Assembly: GCA_014607495.2 (NCBI GenBank)
Contig: CP053156.1
Location: 2,294,001 to 2,358,000, forward strand
Length of the DNA: 64,000 bases
From: Carposina sasakii
Lineage: Eukaryota > Arthropoda > Insecta > Lepidoptera > Carposinidae
Direction of reading: 5' to 3'
Position 1 is the stretch's first letter. Every line of letters starts with the position of its first letter. Positions 46,766 to 57,460 of this stretch are shown in pieces. The position numbers and the translations under genes are program-made. The notes beneath the pieces are model-generated. The model searched no databases. It saw only the letters and a program-made list of their open reading frames with translations, and was not told the DNA's origin.

Positions 46766-48640
46766 TGTCAAATAGGCGCAGTGAAACGGTGGATATTTTG
46801 TCGGGAAAGAAAATTTATTCTATCAAGGATCCGCCGCGACGCCGTCGCCTATTATTAAGTGAAAGTTCATCATCGCGTTCGGCATCGAGGGAATCATCGC
46901 CATTTTTGGATAAACATCAAGGTTAGTTAAGTGACTTATAATTTTTTGAAATTCAACTATTAGTGTATAACGCAATCAGAATAGTCTGCGGGACTACTTC
47001 GCTGCGTTTTAAAGATTTTTGTAATGCTACACTAAGTTTATAACGCAATCAGAATAGTCTGCGGGACTACTTCGCTGCGTTTGAACCTTTGTTTTTTCAT
47101 AATTGAATAAAGTTCACTGTGCAACCAGAAGAATAGTCTGTGGGACTACTTCGCTGCATTTTAAAGATTTTTGTAATGCAACACTAAGTTTATAACGCAA
47201 TCAGAATAGTCTGCGGGACTACTTCGCTGCGTTTGAAGGTTTGTTTTTTCATAATGGAATAAAGTTCACTGTGCAACCAGAATAGTCTGTGGGACTACTT
47301 CGCTGTGTTTTAAGATTTTTTGTAATTCAACACTAAGTTTATAACGCAATCAGAATAGTCTGCGGGACTACTTCGCTGCGTTTGAACGTTTGTTTTTTCG
47401 TAATGGAATAAAGTTCACTGTGCAACCAGAATAGTCTGTGGGACTACTTCGCTGCATTTAAGGTTTTTTGAAATGCAACACTAAGTTTATAACGCAATCA
47501 GAATAGTCTGCGGGACTACTTCGCTGCGTTTGAAGGTTTGTTTTTTCATAATGGAATAAAGTTCACTGTGCAACCAGAATAGTCTGTGGGACTACTTCGC
47601 TGCACGTTGTGCCGATCGACCCAGATCAGTCTGCGGGACTGTTTCGATGTACGATCATTATGCACACTGAACTATCTGCGAAATTGCATTTGCTCGTTTG
47701 GACCATTAGTCTATGAAAAAACAATATCGTTTTAACGAATAGCCGTTAATACGGCAGACCGTGAGTCCAGGCCGTCCATGACACCCGTGAAAAAGATCGG
47801 CAACGCAGCGGGCATGTCGTCCCGGGCCGCTCCACGCCATGCTGGCGCCTGGCCCCGCCGCGCCGGCGCCTACCTTATCGCCGCGCGCGCAGGTGGCACC
47901 CGCCCCTGACGACGCGATCAGCACAGCCGCTGGCGCTAATCAAACAATAGTCGACACTGCCGCCGCGCGCCGATGATGTACCGCTCGCCACGTTGGAAAA
48001 TCTGCTTTAATCATATCGTTACAAAACGAATTTATTGAATAATATCTCATCCCGGCCAATTGTTCCTATATAGTAGGCGCTCCTCGCCTGAACGCGGCCG
48101 TTCCTGATACTGTGGTTAAAGGGATAAAGCGATAGAGGGTCGGCAAATAGGAATCGCAATTGCAAATCGCAATTTCTGGCTTAGGTCAGTCTATATCTAC
48201 CCTAACTACGACCTTTTAAGAGACGTACAATATATATAAGTATAGTGGAATTATATCTACCTTATACTCGTACTCTTTGAAAGACATAAAAGATCAGTTG
48301 ACGTCTACAAAGATAAATATTCTTCACTTCGCCGAATACTTAGCTAAAACACTTCGGACAGCCAAAGCCGTCTCAAAGTCAGGCTCCTACCTGAAGATCA
48401 AACAACCCAAGATAACGAAAACTCCCGCGCATCCTAGAAAACATTACAACTAGAAGGCGGGTAGGTACTAAAAACGGCAGGGCGGCACCAGGTCCCTCTC
48501 GCCGTACCCGCCCTTGCCGTCTGCAGCGGACAGCAGCAGGCCGCGGCTCGCTAACTAGTCACGCGAGTCGTCGCAGCGCACGAGACAAGTGCCGCCGCGC
48601 TGGCCGCGGCACGCACGCCGCTCTCGCCATACCTGGACTC
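46766..48640 (+). pseudogene. gag-like region of the DIRS-like element
   Basis: An ATG at 46766 opens about 52 codons (MSNRRSETVDILSGKKIYSI, then an Arg run and a Ser-rich SESSSSRSASRESS) and reaches a CAAG|GTTAGT donor-like site at about 46922. A tandem array follows (46968-47645). GC-rich remnants at 47750-48000, an LQNEFIE...APRLNAAVPDTVVK stretch (48010-48120) and a basic Pro/Ser/Arg-rich end (to about 48640) resemble DIRS gag proteins. Frames shift several times. Confidence 0.65.
46968..47645 (+). repeat. Dimeric tandem array inside the DIRS-like element
   Basis: Half-units of about 70-80 bp share AGAATAGTCTG(C/T)GGGACTACTTCGCTGC. They alternate between an A form (TTTATAACGCAATC upstream) and a B form (AAGTTCACTGTGCAACC upstream). 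A forms start near 47041, 47192, 47342 and 47490, a period of 148-151 bp. One extra half-unit precedes them, and a degenerate one (CAGTCTGCGGGACTGTTTCG) ends the array. Confidence 0.9.
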
Positions 48641-49230
48641 AATGTTACGTTATGCTACTTATGCTGGAAGGCTCAGCCTTTTTTATAATCAGAGATGGCT
48701 CATCACCGATGACCGAATGCTGCTATCTTGGGTTAAAGGTATAACATACGCTTCAATAGTCCGGTACATGAGATATTTTACTCCTATTACTGAGATATTT
48801 TATTCTGAATCAGAATCTGCCATTTCGAATTTCTTTTCGATCGGCGCCATTTCTCAATACGATCCATATATGAACATATTTCTATACATAAGTCGAATGG
48901 TGATAAAAGATTTAAGTATTTATTAGAAGATTAACGTAGTTACAGATCTTAAGCTTACTAAAGATTGCTTCTCGGCTACGATCGACTTAAAAGACGCTTA
49001 TTTCTTGATATTCTTGATATCCTTCCGAATGGTCTTAGGAAGGATAGTGTTAGTTCACAAATGTACGAATTCAATATTCGACCTTTCGGACTTGGCACGG
49101 CTTTTTTATTTTTATCAAAGTAATGAAGCCTGGTTATGATCATGTAATTTCTGTCTTTAATTTATTTAGACGATATTTATTTCATAGGAATATCTCATCC
49201 CGAGTGTAAGAGAATGTAAATATGTATTAC
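48640..49230 (+). pseudogene. Reverse transcriptase remnant (DIRS type)
   Basis: GRLSLFYNQRWLITDDR, then FFSIGAISQYDPY, ATIDLKDAYFLI (the first catalytic Asp block) and LDDIYFIGISHPEC with the DD pair at 49169-49174. Wording and order match DIRS/YR-element RTs. Many codons between the blocks are lost and frames differ. Confidence 0.82.
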
Positions 49231-49369
49231 TTTATGGCTCCTTAAAGCACTTTATTAACGATTGTTTTTTATTTGAAATATGTTGCCATTATTACCTAAG
49301 GGTACATAATAGACATATATAAATGGCAAGTAAGACTACCTTCCGAAAAAGGGAAATTTATTTTAGATG

Positions 49370-50180
49370 TGATTAGAGATTTTTTCACTATGAAAAGACG
49401 CTTCGCTCAACTCGTAGGTCTACTAGTTTCTGCGTGTCCATCCGTTGAATAAGGATATATATGTATAAATATATATATATTTAGAATAGAATTAGAGCGT
49501 TATAAACATTAAAATTAATTTGGCCATGATAACTATGATCATATTTTAACTGTTCCGGAGTATTTGGAATCAGACTTTAAATGGTGGTCAAACGCCATCA
49601 ATAGGTACTTCTGTACACAGAATTAGAGATTACAGCCTTGAGATATATTCTGACGCTTCAACAACGGGGTGATGGGTGGTATGTGAGGGTCAGGCAGCTA
49701 GCGCGGTCTGTGGTCCTCCTATGAAAAGACTTTGTACATAAATCACATAGAATTGTTAGCTAATTTCTTTGCTAATAAGATATTTACAAAAGATTTTTAG
49801 TAATTGTTCAGTTTTATTGAGAGTAGACAACACCACTGCCATGAGTTACGTAAACCAAACCGTATGGGTAGGGTTCAATTTCCTCATCATAATAAAGCCA
49901 CTAAGAACATCGGGTAATGGTGTGACAATGGACAGATATTTATAACAATTTTTTAATATCAATTCAGCTGACAATGCTATAGCAAACCGAGAATCTTGTC
50001 GGTCTCATTCAGACACTGAATTTGAAATAACTGAGTCGGGTTTTCTACACTGACTAAAATCATTTGAAAATCCTCATGTGGATCTTATCGCTCGTCGTCG
50101 ATTAAATAACAAATATTACATACCTATATATGATAAGTACTCTTCATGGCACCGTAACCCAGATTTTTTTTTGTTACAGG
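49370..50180 (+). pseudogene. RT thumb and RNase H remnant (DIRS type)
   Basis: TMKRRFAQLVGLLVSACPSV opens the region; IYSDASTTG (RNase H first Asp) lies near 49640, then VDNTTAMSYVNRMG-like codons (49830), DNAIANRESCRSHSDTEFEI (49970) and ENPHVDLIARRRLNNKYY (50070). Broken by stops and indels. Confidence 0.78.
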
Positions 50181-50639
50181 CGCATTAACCATAAGCTGAA
50201 GAGATTTTTTTTTTAAATCTTTTCTCCCCATATCAATAATGTTGAAGACTTTACTGAAAATCTGATAGTAGGCCATCACAGCCATGATTTCCTCTTTTCA
50301 TCCGTTTGATAACCTCCCCTATTGTAATTTGGTTTAAATTACATAGAATTTCCACATTATAGTGTCAGGATCGTACAGCATTACCCTGGTGGTCGCAGTG
50401 TTGTCAGGGCGGCGTTATTGCGCCGAGGTACACCCGCGTCAGTCATAGATATCGTGCTGACGTCACTCTCTGAGAATACTTAATCTTGAAAACATTATTA
50501 TGATGACTGTTTTTTAGAAATGATGTCCATATTGTGTTACTAATAATATGAACCTTGCATTCAAACTATAATACAATTTCTCACAGAGGTATTTAATAAT
50601 GGCACTAGTTCGGTATCATAAATTGTTGTAGATTAGTTA

Positions 50640-51360
50640 TATCCCTATAAGTCAGCTCTCTAGCTTAGAATGAACGTTTTAAAATATTTTTTAAAGGGAT
50701 TTATAGACTGGACCTTCCCAGCCGCACTATAATGTAACACGGGATACTAATGTACCTAGTCTCAGATTACTTAAGTTCACTAAATCCTCACGATCCATTA
50801 TCATTCAAGCAACTAACTATGAAATATGCAACTTTACCTACTCGTACTTATAGTCACTGCACATAGAGTGCAAAATCTGTCAAAAATCACAGAGCAAATT
50901 GTTATCAAAATACCAAAACTCATTAAAACGTTTAAGTTAGGTAATCGTCAACCTATGTTATACCATAGAGGAATAAGATTACATCTATGGTTATACTTAC
51001 CATATTTTAAAGAACGTATATTATCAGTATGCCCTGCTAATACTATGATTTCATATATTAATATGTAAAGTTAAAAAATAATAATAATAATCGAAAAGGT
51101 GATTAAATGTTTATTGGAATCAGAAAACCACATTTACCGCGTCGGTTTTCAGACTATTAGCCGCTGAGATAAAATCCATCCTTAAGGACAGCGGCATTGA
51201 TGAGCACGCGACATGCCGCGACATCCAAACCATACAAATAGGGTTTAAACATCGATGCTATATTTAAAATCGCAGGTTGGACTGGCGATTCCAGTACTTT
51301 TGTAAGCCATTACAATAGACCTGTCGCTACTGGTAATAATGATAAGTACTGCCTTAGCTC
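50640..51360 (+). pseudogene. Tyrosine recombinase remnant (DIRS type)
   Basis: An open stretch at 50826-51068 contains LIVTAHRVQNLSKI, with the first catalytic Arg, and IVIKIPKLIKTFKLGNRQPM. After a shift, 51200-51340 carries an HATxRH-like box and the active-site region STFVSHYNRPVATG with the likely nucleophilic Tyr. Spacing suits the YR family; the frame is broken between the parts. Confidence 0.8.
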
Positions 51361-51588
51361 TAACATAATTATGTTCGTCGTAGAAAGATATTTGGTGTGA
51401 TATTTTTTTGTTTATCACTTATTGATTAAAGTACCCACTTCTTTTTATCTTATAAAATCTTAAAATCTTACTTATTTTCCATTAGATAAATAAATAAGCA
51501 AGTTTGTATTACAATGTACTTGCATGATTTTAATTTTACTTTTCTACAAAATAGATCATGATATTTTCATGTGTTCTCTAAACATCTA

Positions 51589-51722
51589 CATTGTGTTATG
51601 AATATAATAAAAGGTAAACTAATCTCGAGGACGAGGCACGAGTATAATTAATGATTAAACGAACTTACCTGTACGTGAAGTTCAATCATAATTATACGAA
51701 ATGCCTCGTCCGAAGAGATTAG
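51589..51722 (+). repeat. Internal complementary region (ICR) of the DIRS-like element
   Basis: Left half CATTGTGTTATGAATATAAT to GGCACGAGTATAAT is the inverse of the element's left end; right half TAATTAATGATTAAACGAAC to GAAGAGATTAG is the inverse of its right end. In DIRS this region templates completion of the ends before circle formation. Confidence 0.9.
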
Positions 51723-51804
51723 TATATATTCCCACCCGCCCGGTGTATAGAGACAATGACACCCATATGCTATGAAAATATCATGGATATCTGGCTCTAA
51801 ACTA

Positions 51805-52018
51805 AATGAGGCTAACAGGCGGTGCTTGGCACAAGGTTGAAATTACGGACTACCCACATTTTTTTTTTCTTTCAACCATAGTGCAGAGGTGGTATCACTA
51901 GGCGTTACTACATTGTGTTATGAATATAATAAAAGGTAAACTAATCTCTTCGGACGAGGCATTTCGTATAATTATGATTGAACTTCACGTACAGGTAAGT
52001 TCGTTTAATCATTAATTA
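51805..52018 (+). repeat. Right inverted terminal repeat with extension
   Basis: AATGAGGCTAACAGGCGGTG onward mirrors the left repeat, then continues past it by about 48 bp (ATTATGATTGAACTTCACGT ... ATCATTAATTA), as the right repeat of DIRS-1 also extends. Confidence 0.88.
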
Positions 52019-52620
52019 CCGCTGCCGAAGAAAGAAAAACGTTTTATATTTCTGAAGCAGCATATGAGGAATTCAATTATAGGTATTGTTATGTTGATTA
52101 ATAGTGCCAATAAAAAATACTTCTATATATATTTTTCATCGTCGATGCTAATTCTATTGATAGGATCGAACTAGTTTACCATAATTTCCCATTTACAGCG
52201 CATAAATCCCACGATGATTACAGCTTCCGTTGACTTTCACTGACGATCACCATCGCCACCTCGAGGTCAAGTTTATATGACTTCCGATCACTCCTCATCA
52301 CCACATGTGGGTCGGTTCCTCATCCTCACATCATTACTCATATTGACAGAACGTAATTTCTAATTTAGACATCATCGACGAATGTAATAGTTGTGTATTG
52401 TATTAAAAATAAACATGTTTTTAAAAGATTGGATAACAATGCTGCATTGACTTTCTATTGAACTATAGATTGATAAGCCTACGGCGATATTATGCGGCTA
52501 CAGTAGCGTCAACTGCACGCTTAAAATAAACATAACTAACTGAACAGTTTCATTTACTTGCATATAATTTTGATTTTACATTCACAGATTTTTAAATGGT
52601 CATGCCGAAATGACTAGATA

Positions 52621-52700
52621 GTTCAAATTCAAATTCAAATTCAAAATACTTTATTTGCACAAAATAAGGTGAAGTTGGTGTTAGTATGCTTTAGAGTCTC
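52621..52700 (-). repeat. Retroelement 3' tail (TTCAAA)n, minus orientation
   Basis: GTTCAAATTCAAATTCAAAT followed by AATACTTTATTTGCAC reads on the minus strand as an AATAAAG signal and a TTTGAA tail. Similar tails lie at 55943 and 60176. Parent LINE not identified. Confidence 0.6.
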
Positions 52701-54341
52701 TTATTTTGCCGACAATGGCATGCAAAAATTTTCGAGTTCCTAAAAATAATTTATAAAAGATTTGCAATAAACTTAGCTAATTAAAAATAGTAATATAATA
52801 ATCAACATTATGCTAAATTAATTAAATTAAAATGTCAGGTTATTTTAGATACCACCACCATTACATTGTCATATTACATTAAGTAGGTACCTATTTTCTT
52901 TATTAAAATTACCAAAACAAATTCAGATATCACGTCACAAACAAATTACAAAATTACAAAACTATGTCACATCCCTTGTTTTATCGTTTAAATAGTTCCT
53001 GATATAAGTCTATAATAAACTAAAAGTATGTACGTAAGTTAACGAAGATTAGTAAAAAATTATAATATACGTATCCGGATTATATAAAGCTTACCCACGT
53101 TTCATTTGGTCACAAAAAAGGGGAAATTACTATTTTTTTGCGGTAGAGAATCTACAGGAGTTACGGGTGTCAGCTAATCTAATAGCTAGGACTTACTATA
53201 CCTACTTTTTGTAATTTAATCTTGATATGCTCCTTACTCTATCGAACATCGTAGCCATTGTGAATACTATCAAACCGACTGCCCCTGTGTGACTATCCAT
53301 ACAATAAATTTGAGAAGATCTCTGTACCCATTTATTTACATCGATATTGCATCGCAGCTCCTGTATCGTCTTGCTATCGCTGTATATTGCAGGTTTTTAT
53401 TCTGCCGTCAAATATATTCTTTCCTTTGATCATAAATTTGATTGCAGTGAATCGATTTCACTGTAGGGTTGCTCAGGGATCTCACGTTTCACGCTCCCTG
53501 AATAGATTACCATTTTTGTTTATTGTTAGAAAGAACTCCGATCTTAATCATCTTTATATTTATCTTCGTAAGTTTAAAAATTGCATTGATTTACTGGTGA
53601 TGTGGTCAAAAAAGATATGTACTCGGTGTCATGATTGACATGAAGATGACATACGCTTTTCTGGGAGTGAGAACTAGTTGACGTTTAATAGAGCTAATAT
53701 AAGAAATATTCCAAGTAAACACAAAGATAATTGTCATATGGATTACTTACCGAAATAAAATCAAAATATTATATTTTCAAAAGCTACGTACATATAGACT
53801 TCGTAAAAATTACAAATACCCAACCACACAACGTGATTACACCTCTGATTCGATGATAGGTACATTATATGCTCGTAAACTGTAAATAATCGGACAAGAA
53901 AATGATAAATAATGGATAGTACACAAAAGGTACACAATTATTATTGATCATTGTTTTAAAGCTTAGTGACAATATTAAATGCCGCAAGACCACAACTCAA
54001 TAAACACTTACCTACACGCCAACACTACGTATAACAAAAGATTATGGATCTCCCTGAATGGTTTATTTAAATATTTAAATCATTGCTTTCCTGGAATATC
54101 GGAATTGTAACAAAGCAAAAATGACATAATAATAATGGAAGTATGCGTATATTGTGAAGTTAGCTAGCTATAAATAAACTAACCTAATCCCGCTATTATT
54201 TACCGCTACAAAATAAAATACCACCCGAATTCCATATTAATAACAATGTAAATTAATGTAAATAATCAATTTCATCACAAACACACAAATAATGTTCTAT
54301 CATAGAAGTCGTGTTTCAATTTGCAATTGTTTTGATTTTGT
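52701..54341. other. Spacer without recognisable features
   Basis: AT-rich. No supported gene. Short frames at 53387-53638 show no family. Confidence 0.5.
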
Positions 54342-54436
54342 ACACATACATACATATATACTTTATCCCTTATGAGGTAGGCAGAGCACCAAGGGCCGAC
54401 AGAACCACATGGTGCCACTTCTGACCAATTTTGAGG
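54342..54436 (-). repeat. Retroelement 3' end with (TATG)n tail, minus orientation
   Basis: ACACATACATACATATATAC, TTTATCCCTTATGAGGTAGG, then CACATGGTGCCACTTCTGAC is the inverse of the 33676-33782 copy. Confidence 0.82.
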
Positions 54437-54761
54437 GTATAGCTGAGATGTACAAGTTCGGTTTGTTATTGCAATTGTTAGTGCAAGAAATTCAACCAAA
54501 TGAGCGTTTGCATAGATTCATCTCGAGTGGGGCTTATTCTTTTAGATTCTATTCATTTCGAATATAGTCTCGGCGCCAGTCGACTTCTTAAACCTTATAA
54601 GCCATACCAGTGCCTTATAAACATTGAAAAAGTCGCATCTTTGCCTATTACGTGTAGGCAGAGGCGCATTCTACCGGTTCCCATGTAAGGCCTGTCTACA
54701 ACTGTCCGAGTATCCACTTGTCACTCGACCTGTTGCTGTATCCGTTTGTGTAACCTAATAA

Positions 54762-54903
54762 GAGCCGATTTTTTCCAACGGTCAGATAGCTTATCTGAAG
54801 GATAAAGTTGATACCTACTGTCTTTTTCTAAAACAAGATTAAGATAGAGACAGCATCAACTTTTTTCTTTAAATAGGCTTTCTGATATTGGACAAATTGA
54901 CCC
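54762..54903. mobile_element. Palindromic 'GATAGCC' MITE, copy 2
   Basis: GAGCCGATTTTTTCCAACGG at the left and GGCTTTCTGATATTGGACAA at the right, with AAAACAAGATTAAGATAGAG in the loop. Arms more diverged than in the 1271 copy. Confidence 0.72.
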
Positions 54904-55360
54904 TAAAGCTCTTTATTTGACATAAATGTTTTTTTTATAGAATACTAGCTTAGAGTCAATGTATCTAAATCCAGACTCGTGTTGTATAATCTTATTAAAT
55001 AATCTTCAATCAATTAGTTGAATGTATGGAAAGGTCATATAATTTTTATATAATATTTACAAAGCTAAGCCTATTTAAAACAGACATATTCCGCCATCAA
55101 ACTAGTCGGGAAAGTGACAATAAGAATATGTAAAGGTTCTACATATTAATAATACATATTTCTGGTAATATGCATCACTTTCTTTACTTTTTAATGAGTT
55201 TCATTCGAAAGTAAAACCGAAATGTTTGCCAGAAAACATCTTACAAAGTATATCGTATTCATTGAGAGGTTTAATAAACACTGTTGATACCATGAGGACG
55301 AAAGTTAGCGGAGTTTGTAACTTTATCTCGATCTCTAGTGTAGCAATTAAACATAAACAC

Positions 55361-55521
55361 GATCGTCCCACGTCCAACTAAACTATAGATAGCTAAGTTA
55401 GTTTAACTTAGTTCATATTAGTTAAGCCAGTTATTTGTACAAGTGCGCCACCGCAGAACTAGCTCAACACAAACAGCTCATGTGAGCTAAGCTAACTTAG
55501 TTTATTTGGCGGTTGACCATC
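55361..55521. mobile_element. Degenerate inverted-repeat element
   Basis: CGATCGTCCCACGTCCAACT at the left is an imperfect inverse of TTATTTGGCGGTTGACCATC at the right, with AGCTAAGTTAG / CTAAGCTAACTTAG inside. Non-coding. Arms match about 70%. Confidence 0.45.
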
Positions 55522-55942
55522 GTCTATTTATTAGATTAGTCAGATTTTTTGTAAGTCAACTTCCAACGTCATCGTTACAGCTCCGCAAAAATTATTCCCT
55601 TCTGTGATGTGGTTAATTTACTTCGGTGCGTGTAGTAAAATTATGAGACAAGGTTAATGAAACGGATTCCCAAAATGTATTTTAAAATTACATTTTCTCT
55701 TGTAACAAAGGAAACTCTTTATTTTAGAATGTGCAGGTACTTCGAGGTTATTTTCTAAAATTAGGTCTTAATCCTTCTTTATTATTTCACCGGTGAGGAT
55801 TACCGACCGAGTTAAGAGAAATATTAAATTTCCTATGTCAACAAGCTGTACGCTCATAAAAATCCAGCCTGATAAAAATATGAAACTTGGTATTTGGTAC
55901 ATCAAACCAGTGTCAAAATTAAAAAATCTAGAAGCTTTGAAA

Positions 55943-56040
55943 TTCAGATTCAGATTCATATCATTTATTGCATGTCACAGGTTATATAGATGTTACATAA
56001 AATTAAATATAGTAGGTACATGTTACGCCCTGTAAGGGCA
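55943..56040 (-). repeat. Retroelement 3' tail fragment
   Basis: TTCAGATTCAGATTCATATC then ATTTATTGCATG resembles the TTCAAA-tail ends at 52621, in minus orientation, followed by CGCCCTGTAAGGGCACGGC. Confidence 0.4.
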
Positions 56041-57369
56041 CGGCAAATAATAAGACCAAGTAGTGGCCACTTTACTTAAGAATATAATTTTGTTACAATA
56101 CGGGTACCTAACCTATGCTTGTAATTCAAATCCAATTAAATTTTCTGTGAATACCTATTTCAATAGCAATACAATTCTCAAATAAAAATTCCAATAACAA
56201 TATCGCTGGCTGAATTTTCCAGCTGTTGTTGCCACAGATGGACAGCACTACAGGGCAGAATCCAGCTATCAGGTTTCTTAGTACAGCTTTAGGCAGCGTT
56301 ATTGCAGGCTACAATCTACCAAAAACCACCACATTATTTTTGTCAAAACTTGACTAGAGTTGATGGTTTATTTTTTTTTTATAACATAATAAGGTTCAGC
56401 TCCGTCATACCGATGTGCTTAGTGTTTACTCATAGTGATAGAAAAACTTTCTTTGACACTTCTCAATATACCTACTTACCTAACAAACACGTAGAATCGC
56501 GCCCTTCTTCAAAGTATTATAATGCCGTTACAGCTTCATAATGATAAGATCAGATAATATTCCCAGATTTAACGAAGTATAAATATCTTGATCCTATTTA
56601 AGAAGCCAGTGCGACAGTACCGGAGGTCATAGGTGCTGTATTAGGCGTGGGGACACTGACCGAGGCCCGAGATCGTCTGATAGTCCATAGCGGAGCCCTA
56701 TTAACGTAGCCCGTTGATGTCTCTGAAGTTCTTGGTCAGATGTCGATCGCAGCCTCGACGTTTGGCATCGGTTTATAGACTGGGAGTTGGTGACTTGTTG
56801 GCTTTGCTGGTAATTAGATTTGTTATATTATTATATTTAGATACTTTTGTGAGCTGAAGGAACGTTGTGAACGAAGAAGGAAGTTGTTTTGTTAAGTAAA
56901 AGATGATAATCTACATTTTAGCGGTTTAAACATAAATATATATAGAGTATAGACACAACTGTGTTTCTGAAATGGGGTAGCTCTTAATATACTCATAAAA
57001 GCAGCATTAAAGAAAGACATTTTCTTTAAAAATGTGTGAAATGTGACGCGTATCATTAATCTACAATGTATCAATATGAAACCAACACGCAAAACATAAC
57101 CAGTTACGAAATCACTGCCAGTAAACCCTAGTTTAATAACTTATGTAAATCATACCGTCCCTCCCTGCCTAGCAGCCGTCAATGTCTGAAACTAACGAAG
57201 GCCCGGATGTCTGAATGGAGCATAACCAATTAAATGCACTCGGAGCTGTAATGAGGTCACCAGCGTCGTGCCAAAATGGTCCAGGCTGATTATCTTCACG
57301 TATTTGTTTATAGATATAACTTATACTAGATAAGTTACAGTGTTTGAAATCATACCATCTTTTAATATT
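56041..57369. other. Spacer; GC-rich patch of unknown nature
   Basis: The patch 56605-56780 is clearly richer in G and C than its surroundings and has a 35-codon open stretch on the plus strand (EASATVPEVIGAVLGVGTLT start). I cannot assign it to a gene or repeat. Another mild GC patch lies at 57165-57300. Confidence 0.35.
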
Positions 57370-57460
57370 AAACAGACAGACTGCGACCCGTTACATTTTT
57401 ATTATAAAGTGTAGCCAGATAGTTTTTTAAGAAGACGCCCGCGACTCAGACTGGACTACA
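57370..57460. repeat. Short relative of the 'CCCGCGACTC' repeat
   Basis: CTGCGACCCGTTACATTTTT and, 40 bp on, GACGCCCGCGACTCAGACTG are the two ends of the longer repeat at 59859-60174, joined tail to head. Confidence 0.5.

Larger units (their letters stand above)
46563..52018 (+). mobile_element. DIRS-like tyrosine-recombinase retrotransposon, termini intact, genes broken
   Basis: DIRS elements copy through RNA and integrate as circles using a tyrosine recombinase instead of an integrase. Here the left inverted terminal repeat (46563-46728) is the reverse complement of 51805 to about 51970, with few differences. The internal complementary region (51589-51722) is the reverse complement of the left end (about 60 nt) joined to that of the right end (79 nt), without mismatch as far as I can read. 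That layout is diagnostic for DIRS. Between them lie, in order, gag-like, RT, RNase H and recombinase remnants on the plus strand, all with stops and shifts. About 5.46 kb in total. No host-site duplication is expected for this class. Confidence 0.9.

Noticed and set aside
46968..47645. CRISPR-like array
   Set aside because: There are no unique spacers; the intervening sequence is itself repeated, making this a dimeric tandem repeat in a eukaryotic element.
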